Notes: generated from the letters alone by a model not told the origin. Counted from the stretch's first letter, positions 17,420 through 27,561 are shown. The stretch: 64,000 bases of DNA from Serratia sp. PL17 (GCF_017832355.1 NZ_JAFIBY010000001.1:1674001-1738000); one strand, 5' to 3'. Program-made: numbers and translations.

Positions 17420-17455
17420 CCCTACAATCATGTAGGGGCTTAGCATGCTAAGCCC
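17420..17455. promoter_or_regulatory. Paired hairpins in the ycgM leader
   Basis: GGGCTTAGCATGCTAAGCCC (17436-17455) is a perfect 20-bp palindrome. It abuts CCCTACA-ATCA-TGTAGGG (17420-17437), a second 7-bp hairpin whose stem runs into the GGGAGAGG ribosome site of ycgM. The two share bases, so they may be alternative structures or an operator. Confidence 0.6.
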
Positions 17456-17493
17456 GTTATTCCACGCTCTGGTGGTGGCACCGTGGTCTTTAT

Positions 17494-18555
17494 CTATTGC
17501 CCGATGCCGTCAGCCATCATACCCACACCGATCGCAAAATAGTAAGAGCGATTCCAGTGCATAATTGTGCGGAAGTTATCATAAACCAGGAATGCACGGC
17601 CTTGCATGTCATCGGGCGTGATCACCCAACCACGTAAGGTAGAATGCGGCAAAGCTGAACCGTCAGGGCGGCGCACACCACGCTTTTGCCATTCATTCAC
17701 GCTGTGCGCCTGACTGTCTTTCAACCCTGCATTATCGGCGTTGAAACCGGCAGGCAGTTTCACCTCTCGGCCCCAACCAACACCGGGTTTCCAGCCTTCA
17801 CTCGACAGATAATGAGCCGTCGAAGCAAACACATCGTCAACGTTGTTCCAAATATCAATACGGCCGTCCCCATCGCCGTCCACCGCATAGTGAAGGAACG
17901 AGGTCGGCATAAATTGACACTGTCCCATCGCACCAGCCCAGGAGCCTTTCAGCTGTTCACGGCTAACATGCCCCTGTTCAAGGATTTGCAACGCCGCCAT
18001 CAACTGCTGGCTGAAGAAGGCCTCACGACGGCCTTCAAATGCCAAGGTGGCAAGCGCGGATATCACATCCTCGCGCCCCTGAATCTTGCCAAAGGCACTT
18101 TCCATCCCCCACAGTGCAACCACATAACGTCCCGGAACACCATAACGTGCAGTGATGTGCGACAGTTGCGGCTGATACTGCCGGTACAAGGTTCGCCCTT
18201 GCGCAATCTTGGCTGCAGGCAACACCCGCTTAAGATAATCATCCAGCGTAATTTTCTTTTCTGGCTGACTGCGGTCTGCCTTTATGACCCGATCAACAAA
18301 ATTCACATTGGCAAAAGCACTTTCAACGACGACAGGACTGATACCCTTCGCCAATGCCTGGCGCTTTAGCTGCTCAACATAAGCTGGGAACTGCACGGGA
18401 TCACGGCCGGTTTCGGCAAGCGTACTCTGCGCCGGAGGGTTGGTCGCCCCCGCTAAAGCAGCTTGCGGCGGAGTAACAACCTGCGCCTCGGCACGCTGGC
18501 CGACACATCCCAGCGTCAGCAGAGTCAACACCGTCGTTATCGCCGACAATCTCAT
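17494..18555 (-). CDS. MltB-family lytic murein transglycosylase
   Basis: The 353-residue protein cleaves peptidoglycan glycan strands to 1,6-anhydro products, by family. It has an SLT_2 (MltB-type) domain: catalytic Glu in VALWGMESAFGKIQG (about residue 155), and SWAGAMGQCQFMPTSFLHYAVDGDGDGRIDIW, where MltB proteins bind metal. The signal peptide MRLSAITTVLTLLTLGCVGQRAEA contains Cys17, but TLGC departs from the lipobox (position -3 is Thr), so signal peptidase I cleavage near AEA-Q is as likely as lipidation. A typical peptidoglycan-binding extension is absent. In E. coli no such gene lies between ycgL and ycgM. Confidence 0.9.
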   Translation of the reverse strand: MRLSAITTVLTLLTLGCVGQRAEAQVVTPPQAALAGATNPPAQSTLAETGRDPVQFPAYVEQLKRQALAKGISPVVVESAFANVNFVDRVIKADRSQPEKKITLDDYLKRVLPAAKIAQGRTLYRQYQPQLSHITARYGVPGRYVVALWGMESAFGKIQGREDVISALATLAFEGRREAFFSQQLMAALQILEQGHVSREQLKGSWAGAMGQCQFMPTSFLHYAVDGDGDGRIDIWNNVDDVFASTAHYLSSEGWKPGVGWGREVKLPAGFNADNAGLKDSQAHSVNEWQKRGVRRPDGSALPHSTLRGWVITPDDMQGRAFLVYDNFRTIMHWNRSYYFAIGVGMMADGIGQ

Positions 18556-18618
18556 TACACAGTTCCTTTGTCAGTTTAGGGTCACTGCTCCAGCGTAGCT
18601 CCTGTGCACCAACGACGG

Positions 18619-18891
18619 TTATTTTTTATCGTTAGACAAATGCAGGTTTAATAAATTTTCCAACGGCGGTGGAACCTGCAGATAAAACCCTTCTTCTTTC
18701 AGGGCTTCCTTCACTTTTTCAATATCCGCCGAGGCTAACTTTTCCCGACCTTCAAGAGAAAGCGTCATGGCCAATTGCGGCGTACCGAAACTTTTCATCA
18801 GATCTTCGGGCACGCGAGAGAAATCGTCTTTTTTTTCGACATAAAGATAAGTTTGATCGCGTTTCGAGCTTCTATAGATCACACAAAGCAT
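18619..18891 (-). CDS. ycgL: YcgL domain protein (UPF0745)
   Basis: The 90-residue protein matches YcgL, a small conserved gammaproteobacterial protein of unknown biochemical role. It opens [20 protein letters not shown] and includes [20 protein letters not shown] and the ending [15 protein letters not shown], all family signatures. Length is slightly below E. coli YcgL because of a short N-terminus. It is divergent from minC across 136 bases, as in E. coli. Some gammaproteobacterial homologues have been linked to RNase D-type activities; that is not shown by this sequence. Confidence 0.92.
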   Translation of the reverse strand: MLCVIYRSSKRDQTYLYVEKKDDFSRVPEDLMKSFGTPQLAMTLSLEGREKLASADIEKVKEALKEEGFYLQVPPPLENLLNLHLSNDKK

Positions 18892-19027
18892 GTTTTTAAC
18901 TCTATTTAATTGGGGCAGCGTCTTGCCTGGATATAACTCTGACTATAACATGCTTATAGTACTTCGGAATATCGCACCCCGATTGGTATTCCGGGGATTT
19001 AAAGTTGCTGAGACTGAGTCAGGATAG

Positions 19028-19729
19028 ATGTCACAATCGCCAATTGAGCTAAAAGGCAGCAGTTTTACCCTATCGGTTGTTCATTTGTATAATTCGGAAC
19101 CCGAGGTAATACGTCAGGCATTACTAGAAAAGGTGGAGCAAGCGCCTGCCTTTTTGAAAAATGCCCCTGTTGTTATCAACGTTGCAACGCTAAACGGCGA
19201 CGCAAACTGGAAAGAACTTCAACAGGCTGTCACGGCAGCAGGACTGCGCGTTGTAGGTATCAGCGGTTGCAGAGATGAGCGGCAAAAACGCGCGATAGCC
19301 CGTGCTGGACTGCCATTATTGAACGAAGGCAAAGGCCAAAAGATGGCTGCCCAGGAACCGGTGCCCGCACCAGTCCCCGTGGTGGATCCCAACGCCCCCG
19401 CCAAGACGCGCATCATCAGTGCTCCTGTCCGTTCCGGCCAACAGATTTATGCCCGCAATAGCGATCTGATTGTGACCAGCAGCGTCAGCGCCGGCGCCGA
19501 ATTAATTGCCGATGGCAACATTCACGTCTACGGCATGATGCGCGGTCGTGCGCTGGCCGGTGCATCAGGTGATACACAGTGCCAGATTTTTTGCACGCAC
19601 CTGGGTGCTGAGCTAGTCTCTATCGCAGGGCAGTACTGGTTGAGCGACCAAATCCCGTCCGATTATGTCGGGCAGGCCGTACGACTCAGCCTGTTGGATA
19701 ACGCTTTAACCATACAACCTTTAAATTAA
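19028..19729 (+). CDS. minC: Septum site-determining protein MinC
   Basis: The 233-residue FtsZ inhibitor blocks Z-ring assembly at the poles. The N-terminal domain (about 1-105) inhibits FtsZ polymerisation; after a Pro/Ala linker ([16 protein letters not shown], about 115-130) comes the beta-helical C-terminal domain with the MinD-binding [35 protein letters not shown] region and [10 protein letters not shown] at 19028 follows AGGAT. It is first in minCDE, 25 bases before minD. Length matches E. coli (231). Confidence 0.97.
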   Translation: MSQSPIELKGSSFTLSVVHLYNSEPEVIRQALLEKVEQAPAFLKNAPVVINVATLNGDANWKELQQAVTAAGLRVVGISGCRDERQKRAIARAGLPLLNEGKGQKMAAQEPVPAPVPVVDPNAPAKTRIISAPVRSGQQIYARNSDLIVTSSVSAGAELIADGNIHVYGMMRGRALAGASGDTQCQIFCTHLGAELVSIAGQYWLSDQIPSDYVGQAVRLSLLDNALTIQPLN

Positions 19730-19754
19730 GCCCTTTTGACAAGGAATCCATTTC

Positions 19755-20567
19755 ATGGCACGCATTATTGTTGTTACATCGGGTAAAGGGGGCGTTGGCA
19801 AGACCACTTCAAGCGCGGCCATCGCTACCGGCTTAGCCCAAAAAGGGAAGAAAACCGTTGTCATCGATTTCGATATCGGTCTGCGGAATCTTGACCTGAT
19901 CATGGGCTGTGAACGCCGGGTTGTTTACGATTTCGTCAATGTGATTCAGGGGGATGCCACACTGAATCAAGCGCTAATCAAAGACAAACGCACGGAAAAC
20001 CTCTTTATCCTGCCAGCATCGCAAACACGTGATAAAGACGCGCTGACCCGCGATGGCGTCGAGAAGATCCTCAACGATTTGGGCGAGATGGATTTTGACT
20101 TTGTAGTCTGTGACTCTCCGGCCGGGATCGAAACGGGTGCGCTGATGGCCCTGTACTTCGCTGACGAAGCCATCATTACCACCAACCCGGAAGTCTCCTC
20201 GGTACGTGACTCTGACCGCATCTTGGGCATTTTGTCTTCCAAATCCCGTCGTGCTGAGCGTGGCGAGTCCGCCATCAAAGAACACTTGCTGTTGACCCGT
20301 TATAACCCAGGCCGCGTTAGCCGTGGCGACATGCTGAGCATGGAAGACGTGCTGGAAATCCTGCGTATTCCACTGGTCGGCGTTATCCCGGAAGATCAGT
20401 CCGTACTGCGGGCATCTAACCAGGGTGAGCCGGTGATTCTTGATGCTGAGTCAGATGCCGGTAAAGCCTATGACGATACCGTTAGCCGCTTGTTAGGGGA
20501 AGAACGCCCCTTCCGCTTCATTGAAGAAGAGAAGAAGGGTTTCCTGAAACGCCTTTTTGGGGGATAA
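19755..20567 (+). CDS. minD: Septum site-determining ATPase MinD
   Basis: The 270-residue ATPase recruits MinC to the membrane and oscillates from pole to pole with MinE. The deviant Walker A TSGKGGVGKTTSS is at the N-terminus (about residues 8-20); switch II appears as FDFVVCDSPAGIE. The last residues FIEEEKKGFLKRLFGG form the amphipathic membrane-targeting helix. E. coli MinD is also 270 residues. It lies between minC and minE with a 3-base gap to minE, so the three are co-translated. Confidence 0.98.
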   Translation: MARIIVVTSGKGGVGKTTSSAAIATGLAQKGKKTVVIDFDIGLRNLDLIMGCERRVVYDFVNVIQGDATLNQALIKDKRTENLFILPASQTRDKDALTRDGVEKILNDLGEMDFDFVVCDSPAGIETGALMALYFADEAIITTNPEVSSVRDSDRILGILSSKSRRAERGESAIKEHLLLTRYNPGRVSRGDMLSMEDVLEILRIPLVGVIPEDQSVLRASNQGEPVILDAESDAGKAYDDTVSRLLGEERPFRFIEEEKKGFLKRLFGG

Positions 20568-20570
20568 ACC

Positions 20571-20840
20571 ATGGCATTACTAGACTTCTTTCTGTCCCGC
20601 AAAAAGCAGACAGCCAATATAGCCAAGGAACGGCTGCAGATTATCGTCGCAGAGCGCCGACGCGGGGACAGTGAGCCCCCGTATCTGCCTGATTTAAAAC
20701 GCGATATTCTGGCGGTAATTTGCAAATACATCCAAATCGACCCTGAGATGCTGCACGTACAGTTTGAGCAGAAAGGGGATGATATTTCGGTACTTGAACT
20801 CAACGTGACATTACCGGAATCGGAAGAAGTAACTAAATGA
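20571..20840 (+). CDS. minE: Cell division topological specificity factor MinE
   Basis: The 89-residue protein stimulates MinD ATPase and removes MinCD from mid-cell. The N-terminal [30 protein letters not shown] contains the membrane-binding and MinD-binding helix; the C-terminal half ([19 protein letters not shown]...) is the dimerisation domain. Length is as in E. coli (88). It is the last gene of minCDE; a 10-bp hairpin lies just after it. Confidence 0.98.
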   Translation: MALLDFFLSRKKQTANIAKERLQIIVAERRRGDSEPPYLPDLKRDILAVICKYIQIDPEMLHVQFEQKGDDISVLELNVTLPESEEVTK

Positions 20841-20854
20841 GTGTGACGCATTAA

Positions 20855-20886
20855 TTACCCCCTGTATATTTTCTTGCAGGGGGTAA
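20855..20886 (+). terminator. Hairpin after minE
   Basis: TTACCCCCTG and CAGGGGGTAA form a perfect 10-bp stem with a 12-base loop, 14 bases after the minE stop. No T run follows, so it may be a processing or stability hairpin rather than a standard terminator. Confidence 0.55.
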
Positions 20887-21076
20887 CTGTATGCATAACC
20901 AGTTATTGAGATAAAAAAGACCCCATTATCATTTTACCCTTTGGGATTAATCTCAATTAATCTTGCGTCACTGTTGTTTAGAGTAAATGCTGGTAGTAAG
21001 AGTCAGTACTTCTATTATCCCTAATAAATAATCAGAGCAGTGTTTCCTTACCCTGCCCTGACTTTTTAAAATCCGA

Positions 21077-22198
21077 TTAATAATCCTTCAGAATGTCCTG
21101 AAGCGGCGTCGATAATAAATCACCTCGCCAGCCGCTGACTAATTCTGGCAAGTTGTCGCCGCCTTTCAATTTCCAATGCCAATTCAGCAACTGATTAATC
21201 TGTCGACGTGATGCCAGCAATTCGCTGCTCAGCCCACTTTGCTCACTGACAATGACGATCGCCGCTTTGATTTCCTTGAACACCTTCTTATAACCGGGCT
21301 GATCGACCAGGTTCGACAACGGCTCAGGCAAGACGGATTCATCCAGCTCGGCGGCTTCTGCAACCAAGGCCAATAGCGTTTTACCGTGATAGCGAATTTC
21401 CGGGCCGCTTAGCCCAAGTGAGTCCAGTTCTCCCAAAGACGTCGGCATATGACGCGCCACCTGCCAGAGGTTCTCTTCGCGCACCACGAAATTCACTGCC
21501 AGATCACGTTCACGCGCCTGGCGCAGACGCCATTCCGCCAGTTTTTGTAAACACCCCAACTGACGCGGACGTAATTGCCAGGCATTGGTGATTTCACGGT
21601 AGGCCAATTCCGGCGCCAGTGTCTCGCTACGGCGTTGACACAACAACAGGCATTCATTGCTTGCTGCTGCCGTCCAACCGGCCTCCTCCGTCTCCTGCAC
21701 GAGCCGTTTGGCCATCGGCAGCAGATAGAACACATCCGCAGCGGCGTAGACACATTGTTTTTCTGTCAGTGGACGAGCGAGCCAATCGGTACGGGCTTCG
21801 CTTTTATCCAGATCCACCTGCATATATTCCGACACTAGCGTCGCAAAGCCGCACGATAATGGTCGACCGGTAAAGGCAGCCAGAATCTGGGTATCCACCA
21901 TCGGCGTCGGCAACGTTTTGAACGCATTGAGGAACACTTCCAAATCCTCACTGCCGGCATGCAGGAACTTCACTATCTGGGTGTCACTGAGCAACTCGAT
22001 AAATGGCTGCCATTGCTTGATTGGCAAAGGATCAATCAGGGAGAGTTGTTCACCGTCGTATAACTGAATCAGACCTAACTGAGGATAGTAGGTGCGCGTT
22101 CTGACAAATTCGGTGTCCAGCGCAATCTGGGCATGCTTTTTCGCCTGCTCGCAGACCTGCTGCAATCCGGCATCGGTAGTGATCAACTGATAGTTCAA
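21077..22198 (-). CDS. rnd: Ribonuclease D (TTG start)
   Basis: The 373-residue 3'-5' exoribonuclease trims tRNA and other small RNA precursors. The DEDDy exonuclease domain has IALDTEFVRTRTYYPQLGLIQL, a central HAGSEDLEVFL, and the late Tyr/Asp motif YAAADVFYLLP; two HRDC domains follow (about 210-290 and 300-365). The best start is TTG at 22196-22198, giving MNYQLITTDAGL, collinear with E. coli RNase D, which is also known to start with UUG. The nearest upstream ATG (22249) falls inside the loop of a hairpin and would add residues absent from the family. Confidence 0.93.
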   Translation of the reverse strand: MNYQLITTDAGLQQVCEQAKKHAQIALDTEFVRTRTYYPQLGLIQLYDGEQLSLIDPLPIKQWQPFIELLSDTQIVKFLHAGSEDLEVFLNAFKTLPTPMVDTQILAAFTGRPLSCGFATLVSEYMQVDLDKSEARTDWLARPLTEKQCVYAAADVFYLLPMAKRLVQETEEAGWTAAASNECLLLCQRRSETLAPELAYREITNAWQLRPRQLGCLQKLAEWRLRQARERDLAVNFVVREENLWQVARHMPTSLGELDSLGLSGPEIRYHGKTLLALVAEAAELDESVLPEPLSNLVDQPGYKKVFKEIKAAIVIVSEQSGLSSELLASRRQINQLLNWHWKLKGGDNLPELVSGWRGDLLSTPLQDILKDY

Positions 22199-22234
22199 AA
22201 CATCATTCTCTTGGTCGCTTTCATGATTCAAACA

Positions 22235-22264
22235 CAACAACGCCGGCATTCACCGGCGTTGTTG
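22235..22264. terminator. Strong hairpin between fadD and rnd
   Basis: CAACAACGCCGG and CCGGCGTTGTTG form a perfect 12-bp stem with a 6-base loop, about 25 bases past the fadD stop and 37 before the rnd TTG. The following T content is modest (GTGTTTG), so termination may be partial. Confidence 0.65.
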
Positions 22265-22287
22265 ATCTGTAAGGCGTGGATGCTGAC

Positions 22288-23976
22288 CTAGGCGGCATTG
22301 GCCGCCGCAGGTTTTTTCTGCTCATCACGCAGTTCTCGCCGCAAAATTTTACCGACGTTAGACTTCGGCAACTCGTCACGGAACTCAACAATTTTAGGCA
22401 CTTTATACCCGGTAAGCTGCCGACGGCAATGTGTCAACAGCTCTTCTTTGGTCAGAGAGGCGTCTTTCTTCACCACGCAGATCTTGACCGTTTCACCGGA
22501 AACCTCGTTCGGCACGCCAATCGCCGCACATTCCAATACTTTCGGATGCTGACTGACCACGTCTTCGATCTCGTTCGGGTAGACGTTAAACCCGGACACC
22601 AGAATCATGTCTTTCTTACGATCAACGACGCGCACAAAGCCCATGTCATCCACTGTAACGATATCACCGGTCGCGAGCCAGCCATCTTTTAATACTTCAT
22701 CCGTCGCGTCCGGCCGTTGCCAGTAGCCTAACATAACTTGCGGCCCTTTGACCCACAGTTCACCCGGCTCACCGACAGGAACATCATTGCCATTATCATC
22801 CACCAACCGAATATCCGTAGAAGATACTGGCAGACCGATGCTGCCGCTATAGTGCTTCAAATCGTGCGGGTTGCAGGTGACCAAGGGTGCACACTCTGTC
22901 AGACCATAGCCTTCCAGCAAGTGCTTACCGGTCGTTTCTTCCCATCTGTCCGCCACCGCTTTCTGCACCGACATGCCCCCGCCTACCGAAAAGCGTAGCG
23001 TCGAGAAATCCAATTGATGGAAATCGCTGTTATTCAGCAATGCATTGAACAAGGTATTCACCCCGCTTAGCGCGGTAAACGGATAACGGCCCAGTTCCTT
23101 GACCAACCCCGGAATATCACGCGGGTTAGTGATCAGGAGGTTGCGGCCGCCTAGCTCGATAAACAACAGGCAATTCACCGTTAATGCAAAGATGTGGTAA
23201 AGCGGTAATGCGGTGACAATCAGCTCCTGACCGTCACGGAACAGTGGCTCGTAGGCGGCTTTGGCCTGCGCTACGTTCGCTTGCATATTACGGTGTGTCA
23301 ACATCGCGCCTTTCGCCACACCGGTAGTCCCACCGGTATATTGCAAGAACGCCAGGTCGGAATTGATGATATCAGGTTTAACATACTGCTGGCGGCGCCC
23401 GCGTTGCAGTGCGCTGCGGAAAGATATCGCGGCAGGCAGGTGATATTTTGGGACCAGCCGTTTGATGTATTTCACCACGAAGTTAACCAAGGTGCCTTTC
23501 GCAGTAGAAAGCTGATCGCCCATACGTGTCAGGATCACATGTTTGACTTGGGTGTTGAACACCACTTTTTCCAGCGTATGAGCAAAGTTGGAGACAATCA
23601 CGATGGCAGTGGCGCCACTGTCGTTCAGTTGGTGCTCCAACTCACGTGGCGTATAAAGCGGGTTAACGTTTACCACCACCATACCGGCACGCAAAATACC
23701 AAACAGCGCGATCGGATACTGCAAAAGATTCGGCATCATCAAAGCGACACGATCGCCTTTCTGCAATCCAAGCTCGTTTTGCAAGTACGCTGCGAAGGCG
23801 CGACTGCGCTCTTCCAGCTTACGATAGGTCATCACTTCGCCCATGTTAATGAAAGCCGGTTGATCCGCATAACGCTTAACCGCATTCTCAAACATTTCGA
23901 CCAAAGATGAATAACGATCGGCATCGATCTCTGCTGGAACATCTGCCGGGTAACGTTTTAACCAAACCTTATCCAA
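22288..23976 (-). CDS. fadD: Long-chain fatty acyl-CoA synthetase FadD (TTG start)
   Basis: The 562-residue adenylate-forming enzyme activates imported fatty acids to acyl-CoA at the inner face of the membrane. The P-loop-like [14 protein letters not shown] lies near residue 215, [14 protein letters not shown] in the middle, and the A8/A10 parts [24 protein letters not shown] and [14 protein letters not shown] at the end. The TTG at 23974-23976 follows AGGAG with an 8-base gap and gives [14 protein letters not shown], aligning with E. coli FadD; upstream ATGs precede that ribosome site and add unmatched residues. A FadR-like operator lies upstream. Confidence 0.94.
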   Translation of the reverse strand: MDKVWLKRYPADVPAEIDADRYSSLVEMFENAVKRYADQPAFINMGEVMTYRKLEERSRAFAAYLQNELGLQKGDRVALMMPNLLQYPIALFGILRAGMVVVNVNPLYTPRELEHQLNDSGATAIVIVSNFAHTLEKVVFNTQVKHVILTRMGDQLSTAKGTLVNFVVKYIKRLVPKYHLPAAISFRSALQRGRRQQYVKPDIINSDLAFLQYTGGTTGVAKGAMLTHRNMQANVAQAKAAYEPLFRDGQELIVTALPLYHIFALTVNCLLFIELGGRNLLITNPRDIPGLVKELGRYPFTALSGVNTLFNALLNNSDFHQLDFSTLRFSVGGGMSVQKAVADRWEETTGKHLLEGYGLTECAPLVTCNPHDLKHYSGSIGLPVSSTDIRLVDDNGNDVPVGEPGELWVKGPQVMLGYWQRPDATDEVLKDGWLATGDIVTVDDMGFVRVVDRKKDMILVSGFNVYPNEIEDVVSQHPKVLECAAIGVPNEVSGETVKICVVKKDASLTKEELLTHCRRQLTGYKVPKIVEFRDELPKSNVGKILRRELRDEQKKPAAANAA

Positions 23977-24048
23977 GGTATTACTCCTGAAATCATTACT
24001 CATTATCATCGCAGCCCCTAACCCGCAGCCAAACCATAACAATATTTT

Positions 24049-24065
24049 AACTCAGCGGACCAGTT
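24049..24065. promoter_or_regulatory. FadR-like operator upstream of fadD
   Basis: On the fadD strand the sequence reads AACTGGTCCGCTGAGTT. FadR sites have the core CTGGTC(C/N)GACC and, in E. coli fadD, a CTGGTATGATGAGTT-type sequence as remembered. It lies 73-89 bases before the fadD TTG, over the likely promoter. FadR itself is encoded at 11786-12505. Confidence 0.6.
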
Positions 24066-24126
24066 TGGGTTTTAAACATTATTCAGGTTGCGATGTACGT
24101 CACTAATTGGCGCTAATTCCCTGCGC

Positions 24127-24154
24127 CAAAAGAAAAAGGCGGCCGGAGCCGCCC
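24127..24154 (-). terminator. Terminator of the yeaY lipoprotein gene
   Basis: On the minus strand GGGCGGC-TCCG-GCCGCC is followed by TTTTTCTTTT, about 30 bases after the gene's stop codon. Confidence 0.88.
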
Positions 24155-24182
24155 TAATAAAATCGTTAACAACAAGCGAGCA

Positions 24183-24773
24183 TTACTCGGTGACGATGGT
24201 TTGCACCTGCACCGGGCCAGGATTATACCAGCCGTAGCCGACGCCCCAACCTGGGCCCCAAGTACCGCCACGCCAGCCCCACGGCCCCATCGGCGCAGGT
24301 GGCATCATCACCTGTTGAGACAGGTGCCAACGTTTGTAGCCAGTGGCGTTCATGGTGACAAACTTGTAGGGTGTCATTCCAATCTTGCCGTCTCTTACAC
24401 CCGTGATCGGGCCAACAACGGTAACCAACTGGCCTTTGAAATCAACTGGCTCCAGGAAACCGTTCACCGACGCCAGCAGCCTCCCCTGCGACGGTTCGCC
24501 CAGGATCGGCCGTGCGCCTGAATCGAGCGGAACCGTAGCGATTTCCAATACGGTCTTTCCCTGCTCGTTCGCAACATTCACCACGGTTCCGCCAAAACGG
24601 GCTTCAGCCCCCACAAACAGGTTCGGCGCATTCTGAACCGAAGTGAGCTGCTGGACCGGCGTTGCCGTACTGCCTTTGATCGCATCAGGTACAGAGACAC
24701 ACCCCGACAAAGCGAGCGCACCGCAGGCAATAGCCAGCAGCGACATTTTTTTACTTACAGTGTGAGTTAACAT
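24183..24773 (-). CDS. yeaY: Slp/YeaY family outer-membrane lipoprotein
   Basis: The 196-residue lipoprotein belongs to the Slp family (starvation lipoprotein). The start at 24773 follows AGGAG by about 9 bases and gives [20 protein letters not shown], then a lipobox LSGC near residue 25. The mature part has the Slp-type [20 protein letters not shown] and a C-terminal Trp/Gly/Pro-rich tail ([17 protein letters not shown]). Location between fadD and tsaB is that of E. coli yeaY. Function is unknown; a cell-envelope stress role is assumed. A terminator follows. Confidence 0.88.
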   Translation of the reverse strand: MLTHTVSKKMSLLAIACGALALSGCVSVPDAIKGSTATPVQQLTSVQNAPNLFVGAEARFGGTVVNVANEQGKTVLEIATVPLDSGARPILGEPSQGRLLASVNGFLEPVDFKGQLVTVVGPITGVRDGKIGMTPYKFVTMNATGYKRWHLSQQVMMPPAPMGPWGWRGGTWGPGWGVGYGWYNPGPVQVQTIVTE

Positions 24774-24874
24774 CGTCGCAATCTCCTGAAATAGCTGTAA
24801 CTTTGACATCAATACACAAAGCAAGTTGCAGACCATTCATTTCCTGGCATCAACCAAAGCACAATAGGCTACGG

Positions 24875-25576
24875 CTATTCGCGACCGGGCAGTTTTTTCC
24901 AGGTAACTTCATTGCGCAAATAAGTTGGCTCGGCATTTTCTACCTGTACCGCCAGCCCGTTTTGCCAGGCTTGCACCGCTAATGGCAGCATATCTTCCGC
25001 ATGCGGCAGCAATATTTGGCCATCGCGCAGACTTAATGCCGTGCCAGCGACCAGGTCTGGGTAGGTTTGCCAGCCGGTGCCAACATGTGCCCAATCGCCT
25101 TGCAGAGCTTGCGCTCGCGCCAACGCCTGCGGCGGAGAAAGCACCGCCTCACCTTCGCTCTCCAGCCAGTTACCGTCTTGCTGACGCTCAAACTGGCCCC
25201 AGTAAACCTCACCCATGCGTGCATCTATCGCAGCAAGAACGCGATTTGCACCAGTCACTCGCCAAGCCCCTTGCGCCATAGTTTGCAACGTAGAAATGCC
25301 CAGTAATGGCAACCCGGCACCCAAAGCCAACCCCTGCGCAATACCAATGCCAATACGCACGCCGGTAAAGCTGCCAGGTCCACGGCCAAAGGCCAGAGCA
25401 TCGAGCTGATTAAGGGTTACACCGGATTCCGCCAGCACGTGCTGCACCATCGGTAAAATGCGTTGCGTATGCTCACGTGGGCACAGCTCAAACAGGGCGT
25501 GGATCTCGCCTTGATTCCAGAGCGCAACGGAACAGGCTTCCGTCGCTGTATCGATCGCTAAAATTCGCGTGGACAT
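24875..25576 (-). CDS. tsaB: tRNA t6A synthesis partner protein TsaB
   Basis: The 233-residue protein is the TsaB (YeaZ) subunit of the TsaBDE complex that transfers threonylcarbamoyl to tRNA A37. It opens [20 protein letters not shown], the ASKHA-fold start, and contains [19 protein letters not shown], the classic YeaZ motif. It lacks the metal-binding His pair of TsaD, as expected. ATG 25576 follows TGAGG; an earlier in-frame ATG adds 19 residues with no family match. It follows yoaA closely and precedes yeaY, the E. coli order. Confidence 0.95.
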   Translation of the reverse strand: MSTRILAIDTATEACSVALWNQGEIHALFELCPREHTQRILPMVQHVLAESGVTLNQLDALAFGRGPGSFTGVRIGIGIAQGLALGAGLPLLGISTLQTMAQGAWRVTGANRVLAAIDARMGEVYWGQFERQQDGNWLESEGEAVLSPPQALARAQALQGDWAHVGTGWQTYPDLVAGTALSLRDGQILLPHAEDMLPLAVQAWQNGLAVQVENAEPTYLRNEVTWKKLPGRE

Positions 25577-25656
25577 GCCAACCTCAGGCGGGAATAAAAC
25601 AGGGTTTTTCATACAGGGCGCGCATTGTAGCACAGCCCTGCTGTCACGCCTATCCG

Positions 25657-27561
25657 CTAGCGCTCTGCCTGCAAGAAGGCGATCGCTTGAGCGATATCGC
25701 GGGTGCGTGGCGTCGGCGGTAAACTGTTAAGGAACACTTCGCCATAGGGTCGCATTACCAAGCGGTTATCACAGATCACCAGCACGCCGCGATCGTCAGT
25801 ATCGCGAATCAGGCGCCCAACGCCCTGTTTCAGGGTAATGACCGCATCCGGCAGCTGCACGTCGTTAAACGGATCGCCACCACGTAGCCGGCAGTCTTCA
25901 ATGCGCGCTTTCAACAAGGGATCGTCGGGCGAGGTAAACGGCAGCTTGTCGATGATCACGCATGACAAGGCATCGCCACGCACGTCCACCCCTTCCCAGA
26001 AGCTGCTGGTCGCCACCAACAACGCGTTGCCAGCCTCGACAAACTGCGCCAGCAATTGCCCTTTACTGGTTTCCCCCTGAAGCAGTACCGGCAACGTCAT
26101 GGTCGCACGGAACTCTTCCGCCAGTTCACGCATCATCTGGTGGGAAGTACAAAGGAAGAAACAGCGACCATTATTGGCCTCAATCAACGGGCGTAGCATG
26201 CGCGCCAGTTGCCGAGCACCTCCGGGCTGATTGGGAGATGGAAGAAAGCGCGGCACACACAATAAGGCTTGTTTTGCATAGTCGAATGGGCTGGCCAGCA
26301 ACAACGTTTTGGCTTTGTTCAGACCCAAACGATCGGTGAAATGCCCCATTTGCTCATTCACCGACAACGTTGCCGAGGTGAAAATCCAACTGCCTGGTTT
26401 TTCATCCAACAATTCACGGAAGCGGTCAGCCACCGTCAGCGGCGTTAACGCCAGCACGAAATGGCGTGAGTTGCACTCATACCAGTAGCTGAACCCCGGT
26501 TCGTTGACCTCTTTCAAGCGTTTGAGACGTGCACGGTACAGTGTGGCCCGTTCGAAAGCAGCATCCAGCAGAGCCGAGCGCCCCAGAGACAGTTTGACGA
26601 CGTCGTAACACAACTCCAGAGCGTCATCGAGCAGCAGCAAAGCGCGCTGTACGTTTGGCTGACTCAGTACCTCACGCAGGTTCCCTCGAAACCCCGGTTC
26701 ACCCAGCATCAAACGGAAGTCCTGGGTACTTTGGCTGAGCCGGTCTGCACTTTTTTGGAGCTGAGCAGCGTCGCGAACTTCGGTTCGGTAGGCAATGGAA
26801 ATGTCTTTGGCCAGATCCAGCAATTGGCGGCTGGTCAACTGTTTACCGAAGTACTGACTGGCGATATCCGGGATCTGATGCGCCTCATCGAAGATCATCA
26901 CGTCTGCTTCCGGGATCAATTCAGCAAAGCCGCCTTCTTTCACTACCATATCTGCCAGGAATAAATGATGATTCACAACCACCACATCTGCATCCATCGC
27001 ACGGCGACGCGCCTTAACCACAAAGCAATCTTTATACAGTGGGCAGTCACTGCCCAGACAGTTATCGTTAGTGCTGGTCACTAACGGCCAGACGAAGCTG
27101 TCTTCCGCGACGTCACTGCAGCTACTGATATCGCCTTCTTTGGTCATTGACGACCATTTGCGCAGATGAACCAGATCGATCAACGCCTGCCCAGCCAGCT
27201 CCCCGCCCGCCATCGACTGCTGCTCCAGACGCTCCAGGCACAGGTAGTTTGACCGTCCTTTCAGTAACGCCATCTTCCCCTTGTACTTCAGCGCCTTGGC
27301 GACAGTAGGCAAATCGCGCGCGTAAAGCTGGTCCTGCAGCGCTTTCGAACCGGTAGAGATGATCACTTTACGATCGGCCCGCAGTGCCGGTACCAGGTAG
27401 GCGTAGGTTTTACCGGTGCCGGTGCCCGCTTCGACCACCAGCTCCTGCTTGAAGTTAATGGCCTCTGTGACTGCTTCCGCCATCTGCCGCTGTGCTTCAC
27501 GCGGTTTGAAACCCTTGATTGCCTGCGCCAGGGCGCCGTCTGTTGCGAAATCGTCTGTCAC
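25657..27561 (-). CDS. yoaA: DinG-family Fe-S DNA helicase YoaA
   Basis: The 634-residue XPD/DinG-like 5'-3' helicase acts in DNA repair; E. coli YoaA works with the clamp-loader subunit HolC. Walker A is [19 protein letters not shown] (about residue 40), the DEAH box is [18 protein letters not shown], and motif VI appears as [19 protein letters not shown]. The Fe-S Cys set is visible around CLERLEQ and [19 protein letters not shown]. Length equals E. coli YoaA (636). It is the first gene of the leftward yoaA-tsaB pair, divergent from yoaB. Confidence 0.94.
   Translation of the reverse strand: MTDDFATDGALAQAIKGFKPREAQRQMAEAVTEAINFKQELVVEAGTGTGKTYAYLVPALRADRKVIISTGSKALQDQLYARDLPTVAKALKYKGKMALLKGRSNYLCLERLEQQSMAGGELAGQALIDLVHLRKWSSMTKEGDISSCSDVAEDSFVWPLVTSTNDNCLGSDCPLYKDCFVVKARRRAMDADVVVVNHHLFLADMVVKEGGFAELIPEADVMIFDEAHQIPDIASQYFGKQLTSRQLLDLAKDISIAYRTEVRDAAQLQKSADRLSQSTQDFRLMLGEPGFRGNLREVLSQPNVQRALLLLDDALELCYDVVKLSLGRSALLDAAFERATLYRARLKRLKEVNEPGFSYWYECNSRHFVLALTPLTVADRFRELLDEKPGSWIFTSATLSVNEQMGHFTDRLGLNKAKTLLLASPFDYAKQALLCVPRFLPSPNQPGGARQLARMLRPLIEANNGRCFFLCTSHQMMRELAEEFRATMTLPVLLQGETSKGQLLAQFVEAGNALLVATSSFWEGVDVRGDALSCVIIDKLPFTSPDDPLLKARIEDCRLRGGDPFNDVQLPDAVITLKQGVGRLIRDTDDRGVLVICDNRLVMRPYGEVFLNSLPPTPRTRDIAQAIAFLQAER

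Noticed and set aside
22199-22249. ATG start for rnd at 22249
   Set aside because: The ATG is in the loop of a 12-bp hairpin and the added residues do not match RNase D; the TTG at 22198 does.
23977-24042. Upstream ATG starts for fadD
   Set aside because: They precede the AGGAG that is placed correctly for the TTG, and the added residues have no family match.
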